Assembly (NCBI GenBank): GCA_964563125.1
Contig: CAZLVY010000049.1
Coordinates: 1-16,914, forward strand
Origin: UBA1368 sp964563125
Lineage (GTDB): Bacteria > Bacillota > Syntrophomonadia > Syntrophomonadales > Syntrophomonadaceae
DNA: 16,914 bases
Reading direction: 5' to 3'
Shown one piece after another: positions 7,092-14,073 of this stretch. Each line of letters opens with the position of its first letter. Positions within the stretch are counted from its first letter, which is position 1. The notes under the pieces were generated by a model that worked only from the letters and a program-made list of their open reading frames with translations, made no database searches and was not told where the DNA came from. Both the position numbers and the translations under genes were made by a program.

Positions 7092-8096
7092 ACTTAAAAT
7101 AGTTTCGCTATTACCTATCTCCGGCCGCCCTTTAATAGATGCTTCCCATTTCTTACACCTGTCACCCCAAAATGCCAGAGCCTCTGCATTACGTTTTATG
7201 CAAACTACTTCACATTGATTAGGACATCCTTTGCATTCGAAACTGCTAGTTCTAAAATCCCCTTCTAAAATGAAGCTGTCTCCCTTAAAACAAGTATCTG
7301 TAATGGTGTTACGCATCTTTTCCATAGCCAGAATTGCTGAGCCAATTGCCCCCATCACCTCGAAATTTTCCGGCACATAAATAGTAACATTCAGCACTTT
7401 TTCAAAAGCTTTTCTCAAACCGGCATTAGCTGCCACACCTCCCTGAAATACTACCTTATTCTCGATTTTTTTGCCGCTGGCTACATTGTTTAAATAGTTT
7501 CTGACTAATGCTTCGCATAAGCCCATAATAATATCTTCAACCGGATAACCCATTTGCTGTTTGTGAACCATATCAGATTCGGCAAAAACTCCACAGCGGC
7601 CTGCTATTCTAACCGGCTGTTTTGATTGCAAAGCCAGTTCCCCAAATTGTTCAATGGCAATATTCAAGCGTGCTGATTGCTGGTCTAAGAATGAACCGGT
7701 CCCCGCGGCACATACAGTATTCATAGCAAAATCACTGACAATACCATCCCGCATAATAATAATCTTCGAATCCTGCCCGCCGATTTCTAATATAGTTCTT
7801 ACTTCCGGGTAAAGCGAGGAAGCTGCTACAGAATGGGCAGTAATCTCATTTTTAACTACATCAGCGCCCATTAGAACATCTGCCAGATGACGTCCGCTGC
7901 CAGTAGTGCCAACGCCTGTGATAGTATCACTCACAGAAGTCAGGCTGTTTTTTATTATTTCATAACCTTCTTTAATTGCTTTTACCGGATTACCCTGCGT
8001 GCGCAAATAAACCTTTTTATATATTTGCAGTTCTTCGGTCATGAGGACAAAATTACTGCTTACTGAGCCAATATCAACTCCTAGATAGTAGTGCAA
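7083..8096 (-). CDS. 2-hydroxyacyl-CoA dehydratase-type activator ATPase (HgdC/BcrA/BadF family)
   Basis: ASKHA-fold ATPase carrying a [4Fe-4S] cluster at the dimer interface. Relatives use ATP to inject a low-potential electron into 2-hydroxyacyl-CoA dehydratases or benzoyl-CoA reductase. Visible motifs are GVDIGSVSSN (6-15), EIGGQDSK (104-111), the cluster Cys C129 in CAAGTGSF and C168 in GRCGVFAESD, and FQGGVAANAG (217-226). After residue 285 comes a Cys-rich end (C288, C291, C295, C299, C314) of the kind found in DUF2229-linked activases rather than in the roughly 260-residue HgdC. The start is TTG 8096 with GGGGAGG eight bases before it; the start lies inside the previous gene (16-bp overlap). 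The substrate enzyme is unknown. Confidence 0.88.
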   Translation of the reverse strand: MHYYLGVDIGSVSSNFVLMTEELQIYKKVYLRTQGNPVKAIKEGYEIIKNSLTSVSDTITGVGTTGSGRHLADVLMGADVVKNEITAHSVAASSLYPEVRTILEIGGQDSKIIIMRDGIVSDFAMNTVCAAGTGSFLDQQSARLNIAIEQFGELALQSKQPVRIAGRCGVFAESDMVHKQQMGYPVEDIIMGLCEALVRNYLNNVASGKKIENKVVFQGGVAANAGLRKAFEKVLNVTIYVPENFEVMGAIGSAILAMEKMRNTITDTCFKGDSFILEGDFRTSSFECKGCPNQCEVVCIKRNAEALAFWGDRCKKWEASIKGRPEIGNSETILSLA

Positions 8097-9202
8097 TTTT
8101 CAGGCCTCCCCTGTTCTAATTTCATATTTGCCTTTTTCCTGCGATTCAGCATATCAGTAAATGCTTCCAGGCGAGTATAAACACCGGCAGCACCAGAATG
8201 TTCATCGAAATAAAGTGTCATGCAGGGGATGTGTTCCTCCTCACTGACCCGGTTCAGAACTGATTGGGCAACTATTTCCGGCATGCAGGTAAGGGGACCG
8301 ATCTGAATAACTCCGTCAAAAGAGTGGCGGGCAAAACCTACTGTACAGCCTACAGTTTCCCGGCCATGCCCTCCCACCCAATAATTGAGATACGGTGAGG
8401 CCAGATTGTAAATTTGCTGGCGATTTGACTTTTTAATAAATCCCTTAAATAGGTGGTCATTGATCCAATCAGCCAAATAAATTGAACGGGTGACTTCTAC
8501 ATTCATATGACCCAGGTATGAAAGTATATCGAAATTACAGGTCGGTTCCAATATAGTGTAAACTTCTCCAACCAGACCAATTTTAAGTACCGGCTGATTA
8601 TGAAGCGGAAGTTTCTTTAAGCTTAAAATGTACTCTGAACAAACTCTCTCAATATCCTTTTTATATAAGCATTTGTCGATGCTTTCCAAACCTTTTTTAT
8701 ATATATTATCAGCAGTTTCTTTTTGGCTGGTACGAGCCAAATAATATTCATAGGCTTTTTCGAGCTTTTCGATGGCATTGATTTGATACCATACAAAACG
8801 GGCAGCCTTAACAACTTCCCAAAAAGTAACATTCTCACCCATAGATTTCACCTGATTTAACAATTCTCCTAAATTAGAGTCAGGTGCCTCTAAAATTATC
8901 ATTTGGAATTTATAACCCAAATCCTGTAAAATATCTCTTTCCACTTGAGCATAATAACCAAACCTGCAAGGGCCCCACCCTCCAGCCATTAATATGGTGT
9001 CAGCTCCTTTCTCCAAAGCTTCGATGAAATTGCCGACATTTATTTTTAGCGGCAAACAGGCAAACTCAGGTGAATACTTGACACCTAATTCTAATGTTCT
9101 CTGGGTAATAGGCGGAGGAGACACGATATCTAATTGTAATTTTTGTAATAATGATTTAATAGGAATATGAACATTACCCATATGTGGGTAAGTTACCCTC
9201 AT
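8081..9202 (-). CDS. HgdB-like / CoA-activase-associated cysteine protein
   Basis: Related to the iron-sulfur subunits of 2-hydroxyacyl-CoA dehydratases and to the C-terminal part of large DUF2229-activase fusion proteins. Possible cluster cysteines are C49 in EFACLPLK, C79 in GGWGPCRFGYY, C286 in VGCTVGF and C306 in LTCMPE. The closing motif DEHSGAAGVYTRLEAF (333-348) matches the same motif in the upstream DUF2229 gene, so the two share a domain. The start is ATG 9202 with AGGAGG upstream, 29 bp inside the end of the preceding gene; its own end overlaps the activase start by 16 bp, implying translational coupling of three subunits. The function is unproven; it could be an electron acceptor of the activase or a catalytic subunit. 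Confidence 0.75.
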   Translation of the reverse strand: MRVTYPHMGNVHIPIKSLLQKLQLDIVSPPPITQRTLELGVKYSPEFACLPLKINVGNFIEALEKGADTILMAGGWGPCRFGYYAQVERDILQDLGYKFQMIILEAPDSNLGELLNQVKSMGENVTFWEVVKAARFVWYQINAIEKLEKAYEYYLARTSQKETADNIYKKGLESIDKCLYKKDIERVCSEYILSLKKLPLHNQPVLKIGLVGEVYTILEPTCNFDILSYLGHMNVEVTRSIYLADWINDHLFKGFIKKSNRQQIYNLASPYLNYWVGGHGRETVGCTVGFARHSFDGVIQIGPLTCMPEIVAQSVLNRVSEEEHIPCMTLYFDEHSGAAGVYTRLEAFTDMLNRRKKANMKLEQGRPENCTTI

Positions 9203-10169
9203 GGTTTGTTACCCTCCTTCGTTTTAACATGTCACAGAAAGCTTCCAATCGAGTCATTAATCCTGCCTCACCTGTATGTTCATCGACTGTAATTAACATA
9301 AATGGTTTATCAGGTATTTTTCTCTCAATTATTTCTCCAACTAATGAATCAGGTCCACAGCCAAAACAAGCTACATATATAATGCCGTCAATATTTTTAC
9401 TTTGCGACATATAAAGTGCACTGCCCACCATTTTACGTCCCAATGTCCAAAATACCCTTTTAGGAAGTGTTGCAGCCTGGTTTTCAATTACTGCCCTATC
9501 AAGAGCCTCCGGCAGAACTACTTTGCATCCCATTGAGCGCAAATGATTTACTATGTTCATACTCACTCTTTCATCATATAATGAGTAACCATGCCCCAAT
9601 AAACCAACGGTAAGCTCGGCAGTACCTTTCATGTGAGGCAGCTTTTTCCCTTCCCAGAGATTTATAGCCTCAGCTAAAGTATAGCCTTGTGCGGCCAGAG
9701 CTTTACAGAATTGGAGTTCTTTATATGCTGCCTGATAAGCTTCATTTATGCGACTGGTTTTGTTTGTAAAGTTTTTTCCTGCTTTTATTATCTCTTTGCG
9801 TACCAACTTATCATCTTTACTAAAATCAATAATAGTATCGATCATGGGGGGAAGATTAGAAATGCGCGCTCTAACCATATCAGGAATACCCATAAATTTC
9901 GGGCAAATATAGCTGCGCTTTTCCACACTTATAATTCGGGGAATAAACAGATAATCAATTTGTTCCCGGCACAATTCTCTGATATGACCGAAGTATACTT
10001 TTATCGGGAAACAGCTTTCATCTACCATAGCTTCGATACCCCGGTCAACTGTTAAACGATTGGTCTCAGCAGAAGTAACCACCTGAGCACCCAGATTTGT
10101 AAAAAAACTTTTCCATAAGGGGTAATAATAATAATAAAAAAGACCTCGAGGAATTCCTACTTTCTTCAT
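9174..10169 (-). CDS. DUF2229 acyl-CoA dehydratase activase-related protein
   Basis: 331 residues from ATG 10169. The N-terminus KVGIPRGLFYYYYYPLW, then CFPIKVYFGH (53-62) and ICPKFMGIP (88-96), are typical of DUF2229. Cysteines C53, C89, C268 and C271 could bind an iron-sulfur cluster. The C-terminal DEHTGEAGLMTRLEAF (296-311) is shared with the next gene. I reject a longer reading frame beginning at 10313: its first 48 residues lie over the end of spoVAF and look nothing like the family, while ATG 10169 has AGGAG nine bases upstream and starts two bases after the spoVAF stop. That site is embedded in the last codons of spoVAF. In many anaerobes this domain is fused to the activase in one very large protein; here the parts are separate genes. 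Confidence 0.8.
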   Translation of the reverse strand: MKKVGIPRGLFYYYYYPLWKSFFTNLGAQVVTSAETNRLTVDRGIEAMVDESCFPIKVYFGHIRELCREQIDYLFIPRIISVEKRSYICPKFMGIPDMVRARISNLPPMIDTIIDFSKDDKLVRKEIIKAGKNFTNKTSRINEAYQAAYKELQFCKALAAQGYTLAEAINLWEGKKLPHMKGTAELTVGLLGHGYSLYDERVSMNIVNHLRSMGCKVVLPEALDRAVIENQAATLPKRVFWTLGRKMVGSALYMSQSKNIDGIIYVACFGCGPDSLVGEIIERKIPDKPFMLITVDEHTGEAGLMTRLEAFCDMLKRRRVTNHEGNLPTYG

Positions 10170-10171
10170 TC

Positions 10172-11686
10172 TCACTTTCTCCTTTCTTTGGCACCGGGTT
10201 GCCTGCTCGCATCCTGTGGCTTGAGGGCTTCCGGGCGCATATTTTGCATTGTCACCGGTGATCGGACCAAAATGGTTTTTAAAGCTCGGAAATTTAAAGG
10301 CAACAAAGGCCATAAATAAGGAACATTAAATGATTTAGTTAAGGCTAAGCCCACAAAAACAACTAAGACGCCGATTATGAAACCCGGTAACTTTAATAAA
10401 CCGGTAATTATTAAGAGAAACAATCTTATCATACGGTTGGCCATAGCCAATTCATAACTTGGAGTACTGAATTGACCTACTGCTACTACCGCTGTATAAA
10501 GAATTACCTCCGGTACCAATAGGCCAATATCTATTGCTATTTGACCAATCAACAGAGCCGCTATAACACCCAGTGCAGTAGTCATTGGCGATGGAGTATG
10601 GATGGCCGCCATTCTAAGCAAATCAATGCTTATTTCCGCAATTATAAACTGCAGTAAAAGGGGCACTTCTCCCACCTCTTTGGGACCGATAAATTTTAGC
10701 GATTCAGGCAATAATTCAGGTGATAAAGCCATTAATAACCAGAGTGGCGTAACAATTAAAGAACTTATAATAGCAAAAAATCTTATCCAACGTATATATA
10801 TACCTATAAGTGGTTCCTGGCGGTATTCTTCCGCATGCTGCACATGGTGAAAATAAGTCGCCGGTGCTATCATGACACTGGGCGAGGTGTCTACTATTAC
10901 AATTACGTGCCCTTCAAACAGATGTACGGCAGCAACATCCGGTCGTTCAGTATAACGGACCCGCGGGAAAGGATTCCATATATTTCCGGCAACAATAAAT
11001 TCTTCTATCGATTTTTCGGCCATAGGAATTGCATCTATATTAATATTTTGAATTCTACCGCTTATGGTATCGACCAAATCCGGATTACAAATATCTTCTA
11101 AATAACACACACAAACATCGGTCTTGGAACGTTGTCCTACTGTAAGTAATTTAATTCTTAATCTCGGGTCCCTTATACGGCGTCTTATTAAAGCCGTATT
11201 AAATACCAGCGTTTCTGTAAAGCCATCACGGGAACCGCGTACTACTCTTTCGATATCTGGTTCTCCTGGCTCTCGGGCAGGATAGGTCCTTGCATCAATA
11301 ATAAATGCTTCCTCACATCCGTCTACTATCAAGATAATAGAACCGGATAAGGCTGAATTAAGAACCTCAGATATTTGCCTTTCACTGCTAAGCTCAATAT
11401 AGGGAATACCTTTGGTCAGCAAGGTTTTAAAAGTTGAAGCAGTCAAAAACCCCTTCTTTAATCTTGCCAGTGATTCCATAACTTCTGTTAAAATATCATC
11501 TTTAGCAAATCCGTCTATGCAAATCAAAGCGGCTTTCTTACCCAGAACTTTAATCTGCCTTACTACTATATCAAAGCTCTCTCCTTCGCCAAGTTCATCT
11601 TTCAGGCGCGCTAAATTTTCTTCGTAATCTCGTTTTATAAAAGCATCGGCTTGCTTCTTACCCAATGCGAAAAATACCCCTTTCAA
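10172..11686 (-). CDS. spoVAF: SpoVAF, GerA-family spore membrane protein
   Basis: Forespore inner-membrane protein of the GerA/SpoVAF family, thought to help germination and release of dipicolinic acid. Residues 1-290 form the hydrophilic part, including the family stretch EPDIERVVRGSRDGFTE and then ALIRRRIRDPRL. Hydrophobic segments follow from about 295 (IRWIRFFAIISSLIVTPLWLL, then four or so more), ending in a short basic tail. Its 504 residues are close to the usual 490. The start is TTG 11686 with GGAG nine bases upstream. It is the last spoVA gene and runs into the DUF2229 gene with a 2-base gap. Position after spoVAEb supports SpoVAF over a germinant receptor A subunit. Confidence 0.9.
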   Translation of the reverse strand: MKGVFFALGKKQADAFIKRDYEENLARLKDELGEGESFDIVVRQIKVLGKKAALICIDGFAKDDILTEVMESLARLKKGFLTASTFKTLLTKGIPYIELSSERQISEVLNSALSGSIILIVDGCEEAFIIDARTYPAREPGEPDIERVVRGSRDGFTETLVFNTALIRRRIRDPRLRIKLLTVGQRSKTDVCVCYLEDICNPDLVDTISGRIQNINIDAIPMAEKSIEEFIVAGNIWNPFPRVRYTERPDVAAVHLFEGHVIVIVDTSPSVMIAPATYFHHVQHAEEYRQEPLIGIYIRWIRFFAIISSLIVTPLWLLMALSPELLPESLKFIGPKEVGEVPLLLQFIIAEISIDLLRMAAIHTPSPMTTALGVIAALLIGQIAIDIGLLVPEVILYTAVVAVGQFSTPSYELAMANRMIRLFLLIITGLLKLPGFIIGVLVVFVGLALTKSFNVPYLWPLLPLNFRALKTILVRSPVTMQNMRPEALKPQDASRQPGAKERRK

Positions 11687-11722
11687 GCTGCTTTACTCCG
11701 GATAGCCAGATATATTTTTTAA

Positions 11723-12082
11723 TTAACTTTTTGGATTAAACAATACTGCTGCTACATAACCAAATACAATGGCGGCAGTAATACCTGCTGCTGTTTTCTC
11801 CACCCCCCCGCTTATGGCACCTAAGATTCCATTTTTCTCTGCCGCCTCAATTGCTCCTTGAGCCAGGAGATGCCCGAATCCTGACAATGGAACTGTAGCC
11901 CCGGCACCCCCGATATCAATTATTGGCTGGTATAATCCCAGCCCGCTTATAATAGCTCCTATAGTTATGTAACCTACCAATATATGACCGGGAGTAACAT
12001 TGGGTTTAGTAAAATCCATAATAATCTGCCCAATCAAACAAAGCGCTCCCCCAACCAAAAATGACATATATAATGGTACCAA
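11723..12082 (-). CDS. spoVAEb: SpoVAEb, dipicolinic acid channel subunit
   Basis: Small membrane protein (119 residues) of the SpoVAC/SpoVAEb family, part of the channel moving Ca-dipicolinate into the forespore and out on germination. Four hydrophobic stretches span most of it, with the family motif GAGATVPLSGFG at 59-70, parallel to AGAGTIVPITGFANA in SpoVAC. The start is TTG 12082: AGGAGG lies eight bases ahead, overlapping the spoVAD stop codon, whereas the first ATG (codon 6) is too far from it. No spoVAEa follows, as is common in clostridia. Confidence 0.93.
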   Translation of the reverse strand: MVPLYMSFLVGGALCLIGQIIMDFTKPNVTPGHILVGYITIGAIISGLGLYQPIIDIGGAGATVPLSGFGHLLAQGAIEAAEKNGILGAISGGVEKTAAGITAAIVFGYVAAVLFNPKS

Positions 12083-12094
12083 TGCTAAATCCTC

Positions 12095-13108
12095 CTAAAG
12101 GTTTTCTATGGCAACTGCGTGAGCGATGCAAGGAATGCTTTCCCCTTGAAAAGAAGTAGTGGGACTCATTAATGCGCCAGTTGCCACGAACAACAGTTTA
12201 TTCAATTCACCGCGCTGCATTTTGGCTAACAACGGGCCACATAGCATGGCTGCGGAACACCCGCATCCCGACGCACCAGCATGAACATCCTGCTTCTCAT
12301 CATAAAGCAGAATACCACAATCACTGTAATTTGGTTTGGGCACCAGTCCATCACGGGTAAATATTTGCTGCACCAGAGCAGCACCAACACTGCCCAAATC
12401 TCCGGTAATTATTAAATCGTAATAATCGGGCAGCAAATTGAGGTCCATAAGATGCATTTTTATTGTATCCCCGGCAGCAGGTGCCATAGCTGCCCCCATG
12501 TTATTAGCATCCTTCTGTCCCATATCTACAATTTTGCCAATAGTTGTTGCGGTTATCCTGGGTCCTAAACTGCCTTTTTCCAAGACCACTGCACCGGAAG
12601 CAGTTGCAGTCCATTGGGCAGTGGGCGGTCTTTGCACGCCCTGTTCAATAGGAAAACGAAACTGGCGTTCAGCTGCATAATGATGACTTGAGGTTGCAGC
12701 AATCACCCGCTCATAAAAGCCTCCATCTAAGAGCATGGCCCCCAGGATAAGAGATTCAGCCATTGTTGAACAGGCACCGAATAAACCCAGAAAAGGTATA
12801 TTTAAAGTACGGGCAGCAAAATTGGCTGAGGTGATTTGATTCAGCAAATCACCGGCCAGCAAAACTTCTGCATCATCTATTTCAAAGCCCCTTTTGCTAA
12901 GAGCAAATGTAATTGTATCTTGTAGTAATTTGCTCTCCGCCTTTTCCCATGTTTTTTCCTCCAGTAAATAGTCTTTAAGCTTTACATCAAAGCTGTCTCC
13001 CCAAGGCCCTTCACCTTCCTTAGGTCCAACTATAGAGGCCCAGCAGGTTAAACAGGGAGGACTATCAAAAACAACGGTTTGCATTCCTCTTTTTTTAGGT
13101 GCTGCCAC
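12095..13108 (-). CDS. spoVAD: SpoVAD, dipicolinic acid-binding protein
   Basis: Thiolase-fold protein of the spore inner membrane that binds dipicolinic acid during its uptake into the forespore. Family landmarks are VFDSPPCLTCWASIVGPKEGEGPWG near the N-terminus, C113 in FGACSTMAESL at the old thiolase nucleophile position, SSHHYAAERQFRFP at 140-153, and the C-terminal GCGCSAAMLCGP. Its 337 residues are standard. The start is GTG 13108 with AGGAGG five bases upstream; an internal ATG at codon 9 has poorer support. It lies 16 bases after spoVAC and 12 before spoVAEb. Confidence 0.95.
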   Translation of the reverse strand: MAAPKKRGMQTVVFDSPPCLTCWASIVGPKEGEGPWGDSFDVKLKDYLLEEKTWEKAESKLLQDTITFALSKRGFEIDDAEVLLAGDLLNQITSANFAARTLNIPFLGLFGACSTMAESLILGAMLLDGGFYERVIAATSSHHYAAERQFRFPIEQGVQRPPTAQWTATASGAVVLEKGSLGPRITATTIGKIVDMGQKDANNMGAAMAPAAGDTIKMHLMDLNLLPDYYDLIITGDLGSVGAALVQQIFTRDGLVPKPNYSDCGILLYDEKQDVHAGASGCGCSAAMLCGPLLAKMQRGELNKLLFVATGALMSPTTSFQGESIPCIAHAVAIENL

Positions 13109-13124
13109 TTTAACCTCCTATTAA

Positions 13125-13589
13125 TTAACCTAATAATATTTTTATGAGTCCGATTATCACAGAAATTACAAAACCAAAAACAAGTGTAGGTCCGGCTACT
13201 GTAAATATTCTGGCTCCCACTCCAAATATGTACCCTTCTCTTTTAAATTCCATCGCTGATGCAACAATAGCATTGGCAAAGCCTGTTATGGGGACAATTG
13301 TTCCTGCTCCTGCTCGTTTAGCCAATTCATCATAGAGTCCCAGGCCAGTAAAAAGTGCTGCTAAAAAAATGAGAATAACAGATGTCATTGAGCCGGCATC
13401 TTGTAATGAAATTCCACTTCTCATTAAACTATTGAGGATTATTTGCCCTGTCATACATATAAGACCGCCTATCACAAAAGCCCAGAAGAAATTTTTTATA
13501 TAGGCTGGTTTCGGTTTGACCTGGTTTACCAATGATTCGTATTCTTCTGTCTCGGCTTTTTTCAACTCCTCATTTTGCGGTATATTCAA
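13125..13589 (-). CDS. spoVAC: SpoVAC, dipicolinic acid channel subunit
   Basis: Integral membrane protein of the spoVA complex; the Bacillus homologue behaves as a mechanosensitive channel releasing dipicolinic acid. A hydrophilic N-terminus (1-30) is followed by hydrophobic segments near 33-53, 67-87, 97-112 and 126-153, with the motif AGAGTIVPITGFANA at 93-107. Its 154 residues are normal. The start is TTG 13589 with a full AGGAGGTGA upstream (13596-13604). It is the first gene of the spoVA unit; spoVAA and spoVAB are absent, as usual outside Bacillus, unless hidden in the gap at 13656-13755. Confidence 0.95.
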   Translation of the reverse strand: MNIPQNEELKKAETEEYESLVNQVKPKPAYIKNFFWAFVIGGLICMTGQIILNSLMRSGISLQDAGSMTSVILIFLAALFTGLGLYDELAKRAGAGTIVPITGFANAIVASAMEFKREGYIFGVGARIFTVAGPTLVFGFVISVIIGLIKILLG

Positions 13590-13610
13590 GCCGATTCACC
13601 TCCTGAAACA

Positions 13611-13640
13611 TATTATTATCATTAAGCTTATTGCTTATGC
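13611..13640 (-). promoter_or_regulatory. Candidate sigma-G-type promoter for spoVAC-D-Eb-F
   Basis: On the minus strand GCATA (13636-13640) fits the sigma-F/G -35 element, and AATAATA (13611-13617) after 18 bases is one change from the sigma-G -10 CATnnTA. GATAATA at 13614-13620 is an alternative with a short spacer. In Bacillus spoVA is read by sigma-G. The start of transcription would fall only about 15 bases before the TTG, leaving the ribosome site at the very 5' end, which is tight. Confidence 0.35.
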
Positions 13641-13655
13641 AAATGACATAAAAAC

Positions 13656-13755
13656 NNNNNNNNNNNNNNNNNNNNNNNNNNNNNNNNNNNNNNNNNNNNN
13701 NNNNNNNNNNNNNNNNNNNNNNNNNNNNNNNNNNNNNNNNNNNNNNNNNNNNNNN
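13656..13755. other. Assembly gap of 100 Ns
   Basis: Exactly 100 Ns mark a scaffold join of unknown size. The 11 bases GACATAAAAAC occur both immediately left (13645-13655) and immediately right (13756-13766) of the gap, so the two contigs may simply overlap. The right contig end runs straight into a 21-bp perfect hairpin, a common cause of assembly breaks. Confidence 0.95.
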
Positions 13756-13760
13756 GACAT

Positions 13761-13808
13761 AAAAACAGCACCTTTCATTAAGTCATTAATGAAAGGTGCT
13801 GTTTTTTT
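13761..13808 (-). terminator. Strong hairpin terminator of the sigF-dodecin unit
   Basis: Perfect 21-bp arms (13761-13781 and 13786-13806) enclose a 4-nt loop. Both ends carry T-runs when read outward (T7 at 13802-13808 on the plus strand; five Ts on the minus strand), so it can stop transcription from either side. It separates the sigF operon from spoVAC. Confidence 0.88.
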
Positions 13809-13818
13809 ATCGATCACA

Positions 13819-14013
13819 TTATTCTAAATAGGCAATTTTGATATTAGCTTTATACTCGATAATTTTGCTATCCTGACAATTGGCAGTCCAATTATAAACT
13901 TCAACACCGGAAATATTGCGTAAACTTCTGGAAGCTTCTGTTACAGCATTTTCAATAGCTTCCTGCCATCCTCTGTTAGATTCGCCAACGAATTCTGCCA
14001 CTTTGACCTGCAA
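13819..14013 (-). CDS. Dodecin family flavin-binding protein
   Basis: Dodecins are small dodecameric proteins that store or buffer flavins. From TTG 14013 the protein has 64 residues: beta-strand VKVAEFVGES, helix WQEAIENAVTEASRSLRN, then VEVYNWTANC with the flavin-stacking Trp, and final strands IIEYKANIKIAYLE. I chose TTG 14013 because AAGGGGG lies eight bases upstream and because dodecins normally begin right before this strand. An in-frame ATG at 14043 would add ten residues but has no ribosome binding site and sits at the edge of a hairpin loop. The gene follows sigF by about 55 bases and ends before the terminator at 13761-13808. The family call is strong; a role in sporulation is inferred from place only. 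Confidence 0.82.
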   Translation of the reverse strand: MQVKVAEFVGESNRGWQEAIENAVTEASRSLRNISGVEVYNWTANCQDSKIIEYKANIKIAYLE

Positions 14014-14014
14014 A

Positions 14015-14073
14015 AATAAAACCCCCTTTTTGTTTATTACCATTTATTCTTAGTAATAAAAAGAGGTTTTATT
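14015..14073 (-). promoter_or_regulatory. Inverted repeat at the sigF-dodecin junction
   Basis: Read on the minus strand, a left arm (14073-14053) starting in the sigF stop codon pairs with a right arm (14040-14015) around a 12-nt loop that ends in the upstream ATG. Pairs are AATAAAACC with GGTTTTATT, five T-A pairs, and ATTAC with GTAAT, with a bulged AAAC. The right arm holds the AAGGGGG that would serve the dodecin TTG start and is followed by a T-rich stretch. It may act as a partial terminator after sigF or as a translational block of the dodecin. Confidence 0.6.

Noticed and set aside
10118..10137. Run of Tyr codons (TAT/TAC) as a phase-variable microsatellite in the DUF2229 gene
   Set aside because: It is a trinucleotide repeat of only about five units, cannot shift frame by unit loss, and an aromatic-rich stretch at this place is usual for the family.
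10170..10313. A 48-codon N-terminal extension of the DUF2229 gene
   Set aside because: It overlaps the well-conserved end of spoVAF in another frame, has no family resemblance, and ATG 10169 has a proper AGGAG site.
13516..13827. Open frames running through the N block, on both strands
   Set aside because: They exist only because Ns do not encode stops; their real ends are spoVAC antisense and terminator hairpin sequence.
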